Assembly: GCA_023511995.1 (NCBI GenBank)
Contig: JAIMAL010000007.1
Coordinates: 1-64,000, forward strand
From: Burkholderiales bacterium
Lineage (GTDB): Bacteria > Pseudomonadota > Gammaproteobacteria > Burkholderiales > Thiobacteraceae
Direction of reading: 5' to 3'
DNA length: 64,000 nucleotides
Below are positions 26,315 through 34,982 of this stretch, in pieces. The translations under genes and the position numbers were made by a program. Every line of letters starts with the position of its first letter. The stretch's first letter is position 1. The notes beneath the pieces were generated by a model, which worked only from the letters and a program-made list of their open reading frames with translations, was not told the origin of the DNA and ran no database searches.

Positions 26315-29300
26315 GGGTCGAATCCCGGCTGGCTCTGGCGGGGAAGAGCTTGCGCACCCCGAGGAAAAACACCGGCACGAAGAAAATGGCCAGCAGGGTC
26401 GCGGCCAGCATGCCACCGACCACGCCCGTGCCCACGGCGTGCCGGCTCGCCGCCCCTGCCCCGGTGGAGATGGCCAGCGGCAGCACACCCAGGATGAAGG
26501 CGAAGCTCGTCATGAGAATGGGGCGCAGACGCAGCCGGCAGGCTTCCAGAATCGCTGCAGTGAGCTCCATCCCCGTCTCCTCCAGCTTGCGCGCGAACTC
26601 GATGATGAGGATGGCATTTTTCGCCGCCAGCCCGATGATGGCGACAAGCCCCACCTTGAAGAACACGTCGTTGGGCAGGCCACGCAGTTCGACGGCGAGC
26701 ACCGAACCCAGTATGCCCAGGGGCACCACCAGAATCACCGCCAGGGGAATGGCCCAGCTCTCGTAGAGGGCCGCCAGGGCGAGGAACACCACCAGCACCG
26801 AAAGGGCGAAGAGGGCCGGTGCCTGGGCACCCGCGCGTCGCTCCTCGAAGGAGGTGCCGGACCATTCGAAATCGAAGCCGGGGGGCAGCTTGGTGGCGAT
26901 TTCCTCCATGGCGCGCATGGCCTCACCCGTGGAGTGCCCCGGCGCAGGCGTGCCGGCGATCTTCATGGAGGGGTTGCCGTTGTAGCGGTCCAGCTTGGGC
27001 AGGCCCGCGGTCCAACTGGGTTTGGCAATTTCACCGAGGAGCACGATGTCCCCATTGCGGTTGCGCACCGGCAGCTTGAGGAGATCATCGGGGGTGGCCC
27101 GCAGGTCGGCATCCGCCTGCATCTGCACGCGCAGGATGCGGCCGGCACGCACGAAGTCGTTGACGTAGGCAACCCCGATGGCGGAGGTGAGGGTATCGTT
27201 GAGTTCCGCCATGTCCACCTGCAGCGCCTGCGCCTTTTCCCGATCGATGTCCAGATAGACCTGGGGCGCGGGTTCCTGGCCTTCCGGGCGCACGCCGGCC
27301 AGCCGTTTGTCCTGGGCGGCCATGGCGAGCACCTGGTTGCGCACCGCCAGCAGCATGTCCCGACCCTGGCCGGCGCGGTCCAAGAGGCGGAAATCGAACC
27401 CGCCGACGGCGCCCAGCTCGGGGATGGGCGGCGGATTGACGGCGAAGATCATGGCGTCCTTCATGCGCAGGAAGGTGCCCATGGCGCGGCCGATGAGGCT
27501 TTGCGCGGAATGCTGCGGTGCCTTGCGTTGCTCCCAGTCCTTAAGCCGCGTGAAGAGCAGGGCGGCGTTCTGCCCCCGACCGAAGAAGGAAAACCCCACC
27601 ACGCCGATGACCCGCTCCACCTCCGGCTGTTGCAGGTAGAAGCGTTCCGCCCGCGAAAGCACCTCCACGGTGCGCGCTTGCGTGGCGCCGGTGGGCAGTT
27701 GCACCAGGGTGATGAAATAGCCTTGGTCTTCGTCGGGGAGGAAGCTTGCCGGCAGGCGCAGGAACAGCCAGCCGGTGGCGACGACGAGGGCGACATAAAT
27801 CACCAGAAAGCGCCCGCTGCGCGCCAGCACCCGCGCCGTCAGGCTGCGGTAACCGTCGGTCATGCGGCGGAAGAAACGGTTGAAGGCGCGCCGCTCCTCC
27901 TTTTGCGGGTCAAGGGGCACAAGCAGGGTGGCGCACATGGCGGGGGTGAGGGAAAGCGCCATGAACACCGAGAAGGCCATGCTGAGGATGAGGGTGGCGG
28001 CGAACTGACGGTAGATCGCCCCCACCGAGCCGCCGAAGAAGAGCATGGGCATGAACACCGCCGACAGCACCACGGAAATGCCCAGGATGGCGCCGATGAT
28101 CTGCTCCATGGCCTTGAGCGTGGCCGCTCGCGGCGGCAGCCCCTCTTCGCGCATGATGCGCTCCACGTTCTCCACCACCACGATGGCATCGTCCACCAGA
28201 ATGCCGATGGCCAGCACCATGGCAAACAGCGTCAGCACATTGATGGAAAACCCCAGGGCATAGAGGCAGGCGGTGGTGCCAGCGAGCGCCACCGGCACCA
28301 CCACGGCGGGAATGAGGGTGGTGCGCCAGTGGCCGAGGAAGACATACATGACGACGAAGACGAGCAGCATCGCCTCGGCCAGTGTCTTCACCACCTCCGT
28401 GATGGAGATTTCCACGAATCGCGAGGTGTCGTAGGGGATGGCCCAGTCCACGCCCTCGGGGAAGAAACGCGAAAGCTCCCCCATGCGGGCCTTGACCGCA
28501 CGGGCCACATCCAGCGCATTGGCGCCGGGGGCCACGCGGATGGCGATGGCGGCGATGGGCTGGCCGTTCATACGCGCATAGCGCTCATAGCTTTCCGCGC
28601 CCAGCTCCACCCGCGCCACGTCCTTCACCCGCACCACGCTGCCGTCGGCCGCCGCACGCACCACCACGTTGCCGAATTCCTCCGGCGTGGCAAGCCGCCC
28701 GCGGGTGACGATCACCGCGTTGACCTGGGCGCCGGGACTGGCGGGGGCCTGGTTGAGCTCGCCGGTGGCCAGTTGCACGTTCTGCGCCTGCAGCGCCCGT
28801 TTCACGTCATTGGGGGTGAGTCGGTAGCTCACCAGTTGTTCCGGCTTGAGCCAGATGCGCATGGAGTATTCGGCGCCGAACAAAATCGCCTCACCCACAC
28901 CGGGTAGCCGGCGCAGGGGGTCGAGCACGTTGGCGGCGGCGAAGCTGCCTAGGTCCACGAAGTTGCGCTTGCCATCCTTGGAATGAATGGCGACGAACAT
29001 GAGGTAGTTGCGCTGGGGCTTGGTCACCGGGACACCCAGCCGCCGCACCTCATCCGGCAGCCGCGCCTCGATGCGCTTGTAGCGGTTCTGCGCTTCCACG
29101 GAGGCGAGGTCGATGTTGGTGCCCGGCTCGAAGGTGAGGGTGAGGGTGCCCGCGCCCAGTTCGGAGGAGGCCTCCATGTAGAGGAGACGTTCGATGCCGT
29201 TCATCTCCTGCTCGATGAGCTTGATCACCGTATCCTCCACCACCTGCGCCGAGGCGCCGGGATAGGTGACGTTGAAGGCGATCTGCGGGGGTGCCACCTG

Positions 29301-29408
29301 GGGATACTGGGCCACCGGAAGCTGCCGCAGGGCGATGGCCCCGACGAGGGTGATGAGGATGGCGATGACCCAGGCGAAGATGGGCCGATGGATGAAGAAG
29401 CGCGCCAT
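26307..29408 (-). CDS. RND efflux pump inner-membrane transporter (HAE1 family)
   Basis: Proton-driven AcrB/MexB-like exporter of hydrophobic compounds. About 1033 residues with twelve membrane helices in two halves. The start MARFFIHRPIFAWVIAI is typical. The proton-relay pair is visible as GILVDDAIVVVENVERI (Asp-Asp in TM4), and TM10 carries VAIIGLAAKNAILIIEFA with the relay Lys. The large periplasmic loops include the VDWAIPYDTSRFVEISI motif. It is cotranscribed with the adaptor (1-nt gap) and channel genes under the TetR regulator. Confidence 0.95.
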   Translation of the reverse strand: MARFFIHRPIFAWVIAILITLVGAIALRQLPVAQYPQVAPPQIAFNVTYPGASAQVVEDTVIKLIEQEMNGIERLLYMEASSELGAGTLTLTFEPGTNIDLASVEAQNRYKRIEARLPDEVRRLGVPVTKPQRNYLMFVAIHSKDGKRNFVDLGSFAAANVLDPLRRLPGVGEAILFGAEYSMRIWLKPEQLVSYRLTPNDVKRALQAQNVQLATGELNQAPASPGAQVNAVIVTRGRLATPEEFGNVVVRAAADGSVVRVKDVARVELGAESYERYARMNGQPIAAIAIRVAPGANALDVARAVKARMGELSRFFPEGVDWAIPYDTSRFVEISITEVVKTLAEAMLLVFVVMYVFLGHWRTTLIPAVVVPVALAGTTACLYALGFSINVLTLFAMVLAIGILVDDAIVVVENVERIMREEGLPPRAATLKAMEQIIGAILGISVVLSAVFMPMLFFGGSVGAIYRQFAATLILSMAFSVFMALSLTPAMCATLLVPLDPQKEERRAFNRFFRRMTDGYRSLTARVLARSGRFLVIYVALVVATGWLFLRLPASFLPDEDQGYFITLVQLPTGATQARTVEVLSRAERFYLQQPEVERVIGVVGFSFFGRGQNAALLFTRLKDWEQRKAPQHSAQSLIGRAMGTFLRMKDAMIFAVNPPPIPELGAVGGFDFRLLDRAGQGRDMLLAVRNQVLAMAAQDKRLAGVRPEGQEPAPQVYLDIDREKAQALQVDMAELNDTLTSAIGVAYVNDFVRAGRILRVQMQADADLRATPDDLLKLPVRNRNGDIVLLGEIAKPSWTAGLPKLDRYNGNPSMKIAGTPAPGHSTGEAMRAMEEIATKLPPGFDFEWSGTSFEERRAGAQAPALFALSVLVVFLALAALYESWAIPLAVILVVPLGILGSVLAVELRGLPNDVFFKVGLVAIIGLAAKNAILIIEFARKLEETGMELTAAILEACRLRLRPILMTSFAFILGVLPLAISTGAGAASRHAVGTGVVGGMLAATLLAIFFVPVFFLGVRKLFPARASRDSTHA

Positions 29409-29409
29409 T

Positions 29410-30504
29410 TCAGCCGCCCTGGCCGGCCGCAACGGGTTTCACCACCGTGCCCGGACGCGCCTTCTGCACGCCGGAGACGATGAGGGTTTCGCCGCCGCGC
29501 AGGCCCTCTTCGATGACGAAGCGGTCACCGGCCATGGCCCCCACCTTGACTGGGCGCGGTTGTGCCTTGTTGTCGGGGCCAAGCAGCAGCACGAACTGCC
29601 CTTGGGGTCCCGACACCACGGCCTTCTGTGGCACGGCGATGGCTTCCGGCGCCACGGCCTGCGGCAGGCGCACGCGGACGAAGGTGCCCGGCAGAAGCAG
29701 GCGCTCGGGGTTGGGAAATTCCGCCTTCAGCGTGATGGCCCCGGTCAAGGGGTCCACGCTGAGATCGCTCATGAGGAGCCGGCCCTTGTGGGGATAGGGA
29801 CGGCCGTTTTCCAGAAGCAGCTCGACGCTGCGCGAATCGGTGGCCTTGATGTGGCCCGCGGCCAGCGCCTGCTTGAGCCTCAGCACGTCCGCATTGGGCT
29901 GGGTGAAAAGCACGTACACCGGTTCCAGCTGATCGATGGTGGCAAGCAGGGTCGCCTCACCGCGGCCCACCAGCGCCCCCTCGGTGACCAGGGCGCGCCC
30001 GATGTGACCGGAAATGGGGGCGGGCACCGTGGTGTTTTCCAGATCCAGGCGCGCCTTGGCGAGCTGGGCTTCGGCCAGTTTCAGCGCGGCGCGTGCGGCA
30101 TCCACTTCCTGCTGGCTCACTGCCTGCAGGGGAAGCAGCGATTCCAGGCGGGCAAGCTGCAGGCGTTTGACTTCCACGTCCGCCTCGGCGGCCTGGGCCG
30201 CGGTGCGGTAGGTGCGGTCATCCAACTGGAAGAGGGGCTGGCCCGCCTTGACTTCGCTACCCTCGGTGAAGAGGCGTTTTTCCACGATGCCCTCCACCCG
30301 CGCCCGCACCTGGGCGGTGCGCACCGCCGCCACCCGGCCCGGCAGCTCCCGGGTGAGCGTCACCGCCTGGCGGGTGACCGTCACCACTTCCACTTCCGGT
30401 GGCGGAGGCATGTTGCCACCCGTCCCGGTGGCCGGCGCGGGAGGCTTGCCCTCGGGGCTGCAGGCGGCGAGCAGGGAAAGCAGAAGGAGAAGCAAGCGGC
30501 GCAT
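29410..30504 (-). CDS. RND efflux periplasmic adaptor
   Basis: AcrA/MexA-like membrane-fusion lipoprotein, 364 residues. Signal MRRLLLLLLSLLAACS with lipobox LAAC. Lipoyl halves flank a short coiled-coil hairpin (ADVEVKRLQLARLESLLPL then EVDAARAALKLAEAQLAKAR), followed by VPAPISGHIGRALVTEGALV and barrel domains. It is the first structural gene after tetR, which is upstream in the same direction with a 9-nt gap. Confidence 0.94.
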   Translation of the reverse strand: MRRLLLLLLSLLAACSPEGKPPAPATGTGGNMPPPPEVEVVTVTRQAVTLTRELPGRVAAVRTAQVRARVEGIVEKRLFTEGSEVKAGQPLFQLDDRTYRTAAQAAEADVEVKRLQLARLESLLPLQAVSQQEVDAARAALKLAEAQLAKARLDLENTTVPAPISGHIGRALVTEGALVGRGEATLLATIDQLEPVYVLFTQPNADVLRLKQALAAGHIKATDSRSVELLLENGRPYPHKGRLLMSDLSVDPLTGAITLKAEFPNPERLLLPGTFVRVRLPQAVAPEAIAVPQKAVVSGPQGQFVLLLGPDNKAQPRPVKVGAMAGDRFVIEEGLRGGETLIVSGVQKARPGTVVKPVAAGQGG

Positions 30505-30513
30505 GGTGAAACC

Positions 30514-31128
30514 TCAGGGAGCGGGGGTGGGGGCCTGCCGGGTCACGCCGTAGAGGCGCAGGAAAGTGTCCACGATGCGTTCCACCCGGCGCACCTCGTC
30601 CCCCTCGGGGGGCATGCCAAACAGGCCACGCAGGCGGTCGTAATCCGCAAGCCAGGCGGTGAAAAGCTCGGCGGCAAAGGTGGCATCGTCGGCAGGAAGG
30701 CGCCCCTCGGCCATGGCGCGGGCGAGGTAGCGGGCCAGCCCCTCCCGCGTGCGCTGGGGACCCTCGGTGAAGAATTGGCGGGCCAGTTCGGGAAAGCGCG
30801 GCGCTTCTGCCACCATGGTGCGGAAGATGGCAAGGCCTTCCGGACTCAGCACCTTGGCCCGGTAGGCATGGGCGAATTCGAGGAGGGTGGCGCGCAGCTC
30901 GCCGTCCCCTTCCAGGGTGACCAGAATGGTCTGCACCGCATGGCGCATCACCTCGCGGAACAACGCCTCCTTGCTGGCGAAGTGGTTGTAGAGGGTCTGC
31001 CGGGCGACCTGGGCGCGGGCGGCGATGCGCTCCATGCTCACCTGATAGCCCTCCTCACGGAAGGCGGCACAGGCGGCTTCCAGCAGCCGCTGGCGGGTAT
31101 CGGTGGAGGATTCGGAAACGGCGGCCAT
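30514..31128 (-). CDS. TetR/AcrR family regulator of the RND operon
   Basis: 204 residues. The N-terminal helix-turn-helix is clear: RQRLLEAACAAFREEGYQ, then AQVARQTLYNHFASKEALF. The ligand-binding part begins after residue 60 and fits the AcrR type. As the first gene of the operon it would repress itself and the three pump genes. A perfect palindrome 12 bp upstream of its start is the likely operator. Confidence 0.92.
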   Translation of the reverse strand: MAAVSESSTDTRQRLLEAACAAFREEGYQVSMERIAARAQVARQTLYNHFASKEALFREVMRHAVQTILVTLEGDGELRATLLEFAHAYRAKVLSPEGLAIFRTMVAEAPRFPELARQFFTEGPQRTREGLARYLARAMAEGRLPADDATFAAELFTAWLADYDRLRGLFGMPPEGDEVRRVERIVDTFLRLYGVTRQAPTPAP

Positions 31129-31140
31129 GGCACGGTGAAG

Positions 31141-31158
31141 TTAGACTGATGAGTCTAA
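31141..31158. promoter_or_regulatory. TetR operator palindrome
   Basis: TTAGACT-GATG-AGTCTAA: 7-bp perfect arms around a 4-bp spacer, centred about 21 bp upstream of the tetR start codon. Size and sequence fit TetR/AcrR-family operators. Binding here would block the tetR-RND transcript. Confidence 0.7.
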
Positions 31159-31184
31159 CGCCGCCGTCAATGGCTGTAAACGCC

Positions 31185-31204
31185 AAAAAGGGGCGAAAGC
31201 CCCT
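31185..31204 (-). terminator. Rho-independent terminator of the small cytochrome c gene
   Basis: On the minus strand a 6-bp stem AGGGGC / GCCCCT closes a 4-nt loop and is followed by TTTTT. It lies 26 nt after the cytochrome c stop. Upstream bases between the stop and this stem (CCCC...ACTC with GAGT...GGGG) can form an alternative pairing that would use part of the terminator stem. Confidence 0.75.
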
Positions 31205-31230
31205 ACTCCCTCCAAGGGTAGAGTGAGGGG

Positions 31231-31479
31231 TCAGCGCTGGCCCAAAAAGGCGGCGAGATCGGCCTTGTCGGATTCGCCAAGACGCACCAGCCGGTGGGCG
31301 GGAATCCTGCGGCCCTCGAGCACCTCGGCAATTCCCCCGGGAGGAAGCGTAAGCCGACTGGGCTTGCTGTGGCAGGAGGCACACTGGCTGCGGAAGATGG
31401 CCTCCCCCCGCGCTTTGTCCGCAGCAAACCCAGACGAAGAAAGCAGCAAAAGGAGGGTGAAGTGGGTCAGAGGTTTCAT
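31231..31479 (-). CDS. Small exported c-type cytochrome
   Basis: 82 residues with a signal peptide (MKPLTHFTLLLLLSSSGFA). Haem site CASCH lies near residue 36. After the haem site there is no methionine at all; a histidine in RIPAHRLVRL is the only obvious alternative sixth ligand. The C-terminus ADLAAFLGQR is the usual class I closing helix. It is monocistronic with its own terminator, between the RND operon and the divergent hyp genes. Redox partner unknown. Confidence 0.85.
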   Translation of the reverse strand: MKPLTHFTLLLLLSSSGFAADKARGEAIFRSQCASCHSKPSRLTLPPGGIAEVLEGRRIPAHRLVRLGESDKADLAAFLGQR

Positions 31480-31641
31480 CAGTCACGCAACGAAGGTTGT
31501 TGAAGAAGCGGGATTGTGCAAGGCTAATGCTCGTGGTGGCTGGCGGTGCTGCCAGCCCGAGAGGCGAGCGCCGCTCCACCGTTTTCACGGTAACGCGGGC
31601 TTGCCCTGAGAGGCAAGGGTGCTATCAGGCGAAGGTGAGTC
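31480..31641 (+). promoter_or_regulatory. hyp leader region with two hairpins
   Basis: The 162-bp gap between the divergent cytochrome c and hypC genes holds a perfect 7-bp hairpin GGCTGGC / GCCAGCC (31538-31557) and a 6-bp hairpin CTTGCC / GGCAAG (31600-31617) just upstream of the hypC ribosome site. These could be leader structures. I find no convincing sigma-70 or sigma-54 promoter here. Confidence 0.35.
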
Positions 31642-31881
31642 ATGTGTCTGGGCATTCCCATGCGCATTGTGGAAATCCAGGGTGTCGATGCCCGCTGTGA
31701 GGCGGCGGGCGTGGAGCGCCAGGTGAGTCTGTTCCTGCTGCAGCATGAAGCCCTTAAACCCGGGGATTTCGTCATCGTGCACGTGGGCTATGCCATCCAG
31801 AAAGTGGGGGAAGCGGAGGCGCGCTCCGCCTGGGAGCTCTTCGCTTCCCTCGCCCCGGAGCAAGGGGCGGGGCATGCATGA
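31642..31881 (+). CDS. hypC: Hydrogenase maturation chaperone HypC
   Basis: 79 residues. Works with HypD to build the Fe(CN)2CO group and delivers it to the hydrogenase large subunit. The N-terminal Met-Cys (MCLGIPMRIVEI) with essential Cys2 is canonical, and VGYAIQKVGEAEA follows. An AAGGTG site is 6-7 nt upstream. Its end overlaps hypA by 8 bp. Confidence 0.95.
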   Translation: MCLGIPMRIVEIQGVDARCEAAGVERQVSLFLLQHEALKPGDFVIVHVGYAIQKVGEAEARSAWELFASLAPEQGAGHA

Positions 31882-32218
31882 GCTCGCCGTCTGCCAGGCC
31901 CTGCTGCGGCAGGTGGAGGCGGTGGCGGCGGAAAAGCAGGCGCGGGGGGTGGAGGCGGTGCGGGTGCGCATCGGGCCGCTGGCCGGGGTGGAGGTGGCCC
32001 TCCTCGAGGAAGCCTATTCGGTGGCGCGGGAGGGCACCTGTGCCGCGGGCTCACGCCTCATCGTGGAGCACGCGCCGCTTGAGGTTTCCTGCACCGCCTG
32101 TGGTGCCAGGAGCGCTGCCGAGCCGGCCCGCTTGCGTTGCCCCCGCTGCGGCAGCCCCGACACGCGGCTTTTGAGCGGGGATGAGCTTTTGTTGGTGAGT
32201 GTGAATCTTGTTTTTTGA
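31874..32218 (+). CDS. hypA: Hydrogenase nickel-insertion protein HypA
   Basis: 114 residues. Binds nickel through the N-terminal MHE (His2), and has a zinc site with Cys73, Cys76, Cys89 and Cys92 (CTAC and CPRC). It works with HypB to load nickel into [NiFe] hydrogenase. ATG 31874 overlaps the hypC end, which signals coupling. Confidence 0.95.
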   Translation: MHELAVCQALLRQVEAVAAEKQARGVEAVRVRIGPLAGVEVALLEEAYSVAREGTCAAGSRLIVEHAPLEVSCTACGARSAAEPARLRCPRCGSPDTRLLSGDELLLVSVNLVF

Positions 32219-32228
32219 GGGACCTGTC

Positions 32229-33011
32229 ATGTGCGATAGCTGCGGCTGCACCGTCAGCCCGGGCAACCGGAAACATGCCTACATGCCGGTGGCGGGCACC
32301 ACGGCGGTGACGGTGCTGAAGAATCTGCTGGCGGAGAACGACCACGCCGCGGCGCACAACCGTGCCCATTTCGACCGGCACGGGGTGCTCGCCGTCAACC
32401 TGATGTCGGCGCCGGGCTCGGGCAAGACGGCGCTGCTGGAGGCCACCATCGATGCACTGGGGCAGGAGTTTCGCATCGGCGTCATCGAGGGGGACCTGGA
32501 AACGGAAAACGATGCGGCGCGCATCCGCGCCAAGGGTGTGCCGGCCTGGCAGATCACCACCGGCACCAGTTGTCACCTGGATGCCCACATGGTGCACGCG
32601 GCCCTGCATGCCTTTCCCCTCGCTGGCCTCGACATTCTCTTCATCGAAAACGTCGGCAATCTGGTCTGCCCCGCGAGTTTCGACCTCGGCCAGCATCGCA
32701 ATGTGGTGTTGCTGTCGGTTCCCGAAGGCGACGACAAACCCGCCAAATATCCCGTCATGTTCCGGGCCGCGCATCTCGTGCTCCTCACCAAGAGCGATCT
32801 TCTGCCCCTGCTTGAGGACTTCGATCCCGTGCGCGCCGAGGCCCATCTGCGGGATCTCGCCAGTTCCGTGCCGCTGATGACCCTTTCCGCCCGCACGGGG
32901 GAAGGCCTTGCCGCCTGGTGCGACTGGCTGCGGCGGGAACTTGCCACCCACCGGGCAAGGCTTGGCATGGCGCACGCCGTGGCCGGCTGCGGCGTTGCGC
33001 TGGCTGAGTGA
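32229..33011 (+). CDS. hypB: Hydrogenase nickel-incorporation GTPase HypB
   Basis: 260 residues. The N-terminal high-affinity nickel motif is Cys2-x2-Cys5-Gly-Cys7. There is no His-rich stretch, so it lacks the nickel-storage region of some HypB proteins. G-domain: P-loop APGSGKT at 61-67, VIEGDLETENDA, and TKSDLLP. An 11-nt gap follows hypA. Confidence 0.95.
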   Translation: MCDSCGCTVSPGNRKHAYMPVAGTTAVTVLKNLLAENDHAAAHNRAHFDRHGVLAVNLMSAPGSGKTALLEATIDALGQEFRIGVIEGDLETENDAARIRAKGVPAWQITTGTSCHLDAHMVHAALHAFPLAGLDILFIENVGNLVCPASFDLGQHRNVVLLSVPEGDDKPAKYPVMFRAAHLVLLTKSDLLPLLEDFDPVRAEAHLRDLASSVPLMTLSARTGEGLAAWCDWLRRELATHRARLGMAHAVAGCGVALAE

Positions 33012-33052
33012 TCCGAAACGAAGCGGCTTCCCCATCCTCCCCCTCCCACCCC

Positions 33053-34147
33053 ATGGCCCTTTCCGCCCACGACTGGCTTGCCCGCATCCGTGCCCTGCCC
33101 ATCGAGGGCACGGTACGCATCATGAACGTCTGCGGCGGCCATGAGCGGGCCATCACCCTCGCCGGTCTGCGCGCGGCCCTGCCGGAAAACGTGGTTCTCA
33201 TCCCGGGGCCCGGCTGTCCGGTGTGTGTCTGTCCGGAGGAGGACGTCTACGAGGCGATCCGGCTGGCGCGCCTTGACGGCGTGATCCTGGTGGCCTTTGG
33301 TGACATGCTGCGCGTGCCGGCCAACGTGGCCAAAGGAGAAGCGCGCTCCCTGGCCGAGGCCAGGGCGGAAGGGGCCGATGTGCGTCCCATTGCCAGCCCC
33401 CGTGAGGCGGTGGAGATTGCGCGCGCACACGCCGACCGGCAGGTGGTCTTCTTCGCCGCCGGTTTCGAGACCACGCTTGCGCCGGTGGCCGCCATGCTTC
33501 TCGAGGGGGTGCCGGAAAACCTGTCACTCCTTTTGTCGGGACGCCTCACCTGGCCGGCGGTGGCCATGCTGCTGGAATCGGACAGCCCCGGTTTCGATGC
33601 CCTGGTGGCGCCGGGGCATGTGGCCACGGTGATGGGGCCGGAGGAGTGGACCTTCGTCGTGGAACGCCACCACCTGCCGGCGGCGGTGGCGGGCTTTACG
33701 CCCGTGTCCCTTTTGGCGGCGTTCCACTCGGTGCTGCGCCAGCGGCTGGAGGGGCGCCCTTTCCTCGACAACTGCTATCCCGAGGTGGTCCGGCCGGGGG
33801 GTAATCCCATGGCGCGGGAGATGCTCGCCCAGGTGATGGAGGTGAGGGATGCACCGTGGCGCGGCATCGGTATGATCCCTCGCTCCGGGTTGTTTCTGCG
33901 GGAAGCCTTCGCCGCCCAGGATGCACGGCGGCGCTTTGGCTTCCAGGTGCGCAGCCGCAGGCGCGCCGGCGCCATGCCGCCGGGCTGCGACTGCGCCCGG
34001 GTCCTCCTGGGCAGAATCCCGCCCAACGCCTGCCGCCTCTATGGCACCGCCTGCACACCCCGTGCGCCCGTGGGCCCGTGCATGGTCTCCGATGAAGGCG
34101 CCTGCCGCATCTGGTGGGCCGGGGGAGTGAGAGCCCGGGCGGCCTGA
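33053..34147 (+). CDS. hypD: Hydrogenase maturation protein HypD
   Basis: Iron-sulfur scaffold on which the Fe(CN)2CO unit is made with HypC and HypE. About 364 residues. Motifs [30 protein letters not shown] and [10 protein letters not shown] are present, as are C-terminal cysteines for the [4Fe-4S] cluster ([29 protein letters not shown]). GTG 33008, overlapping the hypB stop as GTGA, would add 15 residues that look non-conserved; I prefer ATG 33053. Directly downstream is the IS remnant that separates this gene from hypFE. Confidence 0.93.
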   Translation: MALSAHDWLARIRALPIEGTVRIMNVCGGHERAITLAGLRAALPENVVLIPGPGCPVCVCPEEDVYEAIRLARLDGVILVAFGDMLRVPANVAKGEARSLAEARAEGADVRPIASPREAVEIARAHADRQVVFFAAGFETTLAPVAAMLLEGVPENLSLLLSGRLTWPAVAMLLESDSPGFDALVAPGHVATVMGPEEWTFVVERHHLPAAVAGFTPVSLLAAFHSVLRQRLEGRPFLDNCYPEVVRPGGNPMAREMLAQVMEVRDAPWRGIGMIPRSGLFLREAFAAQDARRRFGFQVRSRRRAGAMPPGCDCARVLLGRIPPNACRLYGTACTPRAPVGPCMVSDEGACRIWWAGGVRARAA

Positions 34148-34173
34148 CATGGCGGCATCGGGCCCATCATTGG

Positions 34174-34362
34174 GCATTGCTGATTGCCGTGCCCGGCTCG
34201 ACGAAGAACGGCAGTGGCCAATGCGACGCCGAGATGCACCAGACGAAGAAAGGCAACCAGGGGTACTTTGGGATGAAGGCGCACATCGGGGCAGAGCTTG
34301 ATCAGGGCGGGTGCATACGGGAGTGGGCACCGCGGCCAGCGTCAGCGATGTGACGCAGGGCG
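34174..34362 (+). pseudogene. IS5-family transposase remnant
   Basis: Fragment of an IS5-type transposase. One frame reads [14 protein letters not shown] then [10 protein letters not shown] and FGMKAHIG, and after a frameshift near 34308 the next reads [17 protein letters not shown], which are consecutive pieces of the central part of IS5 transposases. Both ends are missing and no terminal inverted repeats are seen. It is a decayed insertion between hypD and a lower-GC gene. Confidence 0.82.
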
Positions 34363-34378
34363 TTTGTTCAGCGGCGCC

Positions 34379-34729
34379 CTAGAGCAACTCCACGCCGAAG
34401 CGGCGAACCGCGAGCGCAAACAGGGCGAAGCAAACAACGGTGATGATGACGCAGACCAGCAAAGATGGCCAGAAGCCGATGCGCGGGAGGAGGATCGGAA
34501 ATGCGAGGAACATGGGCAATGTCGGGACAACATACCAGAACGTGTACCACGCGTGATTTGCGATTTTTTCCTGGGGTTGGTTTTCAATGTGCAGCCAGAT
34601 AAGCGCGAGAAGGGTTACGAGGGGCAGCGCCGCAACAAAACCACCAAGTTTGTCACTGCGCTTCGCAAGCTCTGAGACAAGCACAACCACTGCGGCGGTC
34701 AGGAAATATTTTGTGATGATCCAGGCCAC
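34379..34729 (-). CDS. DUF3147 family membrane protein
   Basis: 116 residues, four predicted membrane helices. The opening AWIITKYFLTAAVVVLVSE and the segment IANHAWYTFWYVVPTLPMF match the DUF3147 family of unknown function. GTG 34729 is chosen for the GGGAGAAGCC just upstream; the longer frame upstream has no membrane or domain features. Its base composition is visibly poorer in G+C than the genes on either side and it lies next to an IS remnant, so it is probably acquired by transfer. Confidence 0.82.
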   Translation of the reverse strand: MAWIITKYFLTAAVVVLVSELAKRSDKLGGFVAALPLVTLLALIWLHIENQPQEKIANHAWYTFWYVVPTLPMFLAFPILLPRIGFWPSLLVCVIITVVCFALFALAVRRFGVELL

Positions 34730-34982
34730 GGCTTCTCCCAAGTTCTGACGTTTGACAGGAGGGGCGGCCACAAGCGATCGCCCTGGGACGTCCCCCTCGA
34801 TGGAAGGATCAGGCCGCACGCAATACGCCACCGGACTCTGCGACCCACGGCGGGAGATTCCCGTGCTAGGCAAACCCACGGCGCTGGCGGGACCACGACA
34901 GGCGCATCTTTCACCGATGCGCGCGTCCGGCGAAGGTGACCGGCGGGGTGGCAAGACGCGACCCGCAGCTCAGGCCGGGGCG
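34730..34982. other. Intergenic stretch, no gene seen
   Basis: About 250 bp between the DUF3147 start and the greB end. The open frames here show no recognisable protein and no RNA gene. It probably holds the DUF3147 promoter and insertion-associated debris. Confidence 0.5.

Noticed and set aside
26313-28907. An 860-codon open frame opposite the RND pump gene
   Set aside because: The pump gene on the other strand is unmistakable, and the antisense product is His/Gln/Gly-rich with no domain.
31531-31560. Possible sigma-54 (-24/-12) promoter in the hyp leader
   Set aside because: GG and GC dinucleotides are present, but no pair has the required 10-bp spacing.
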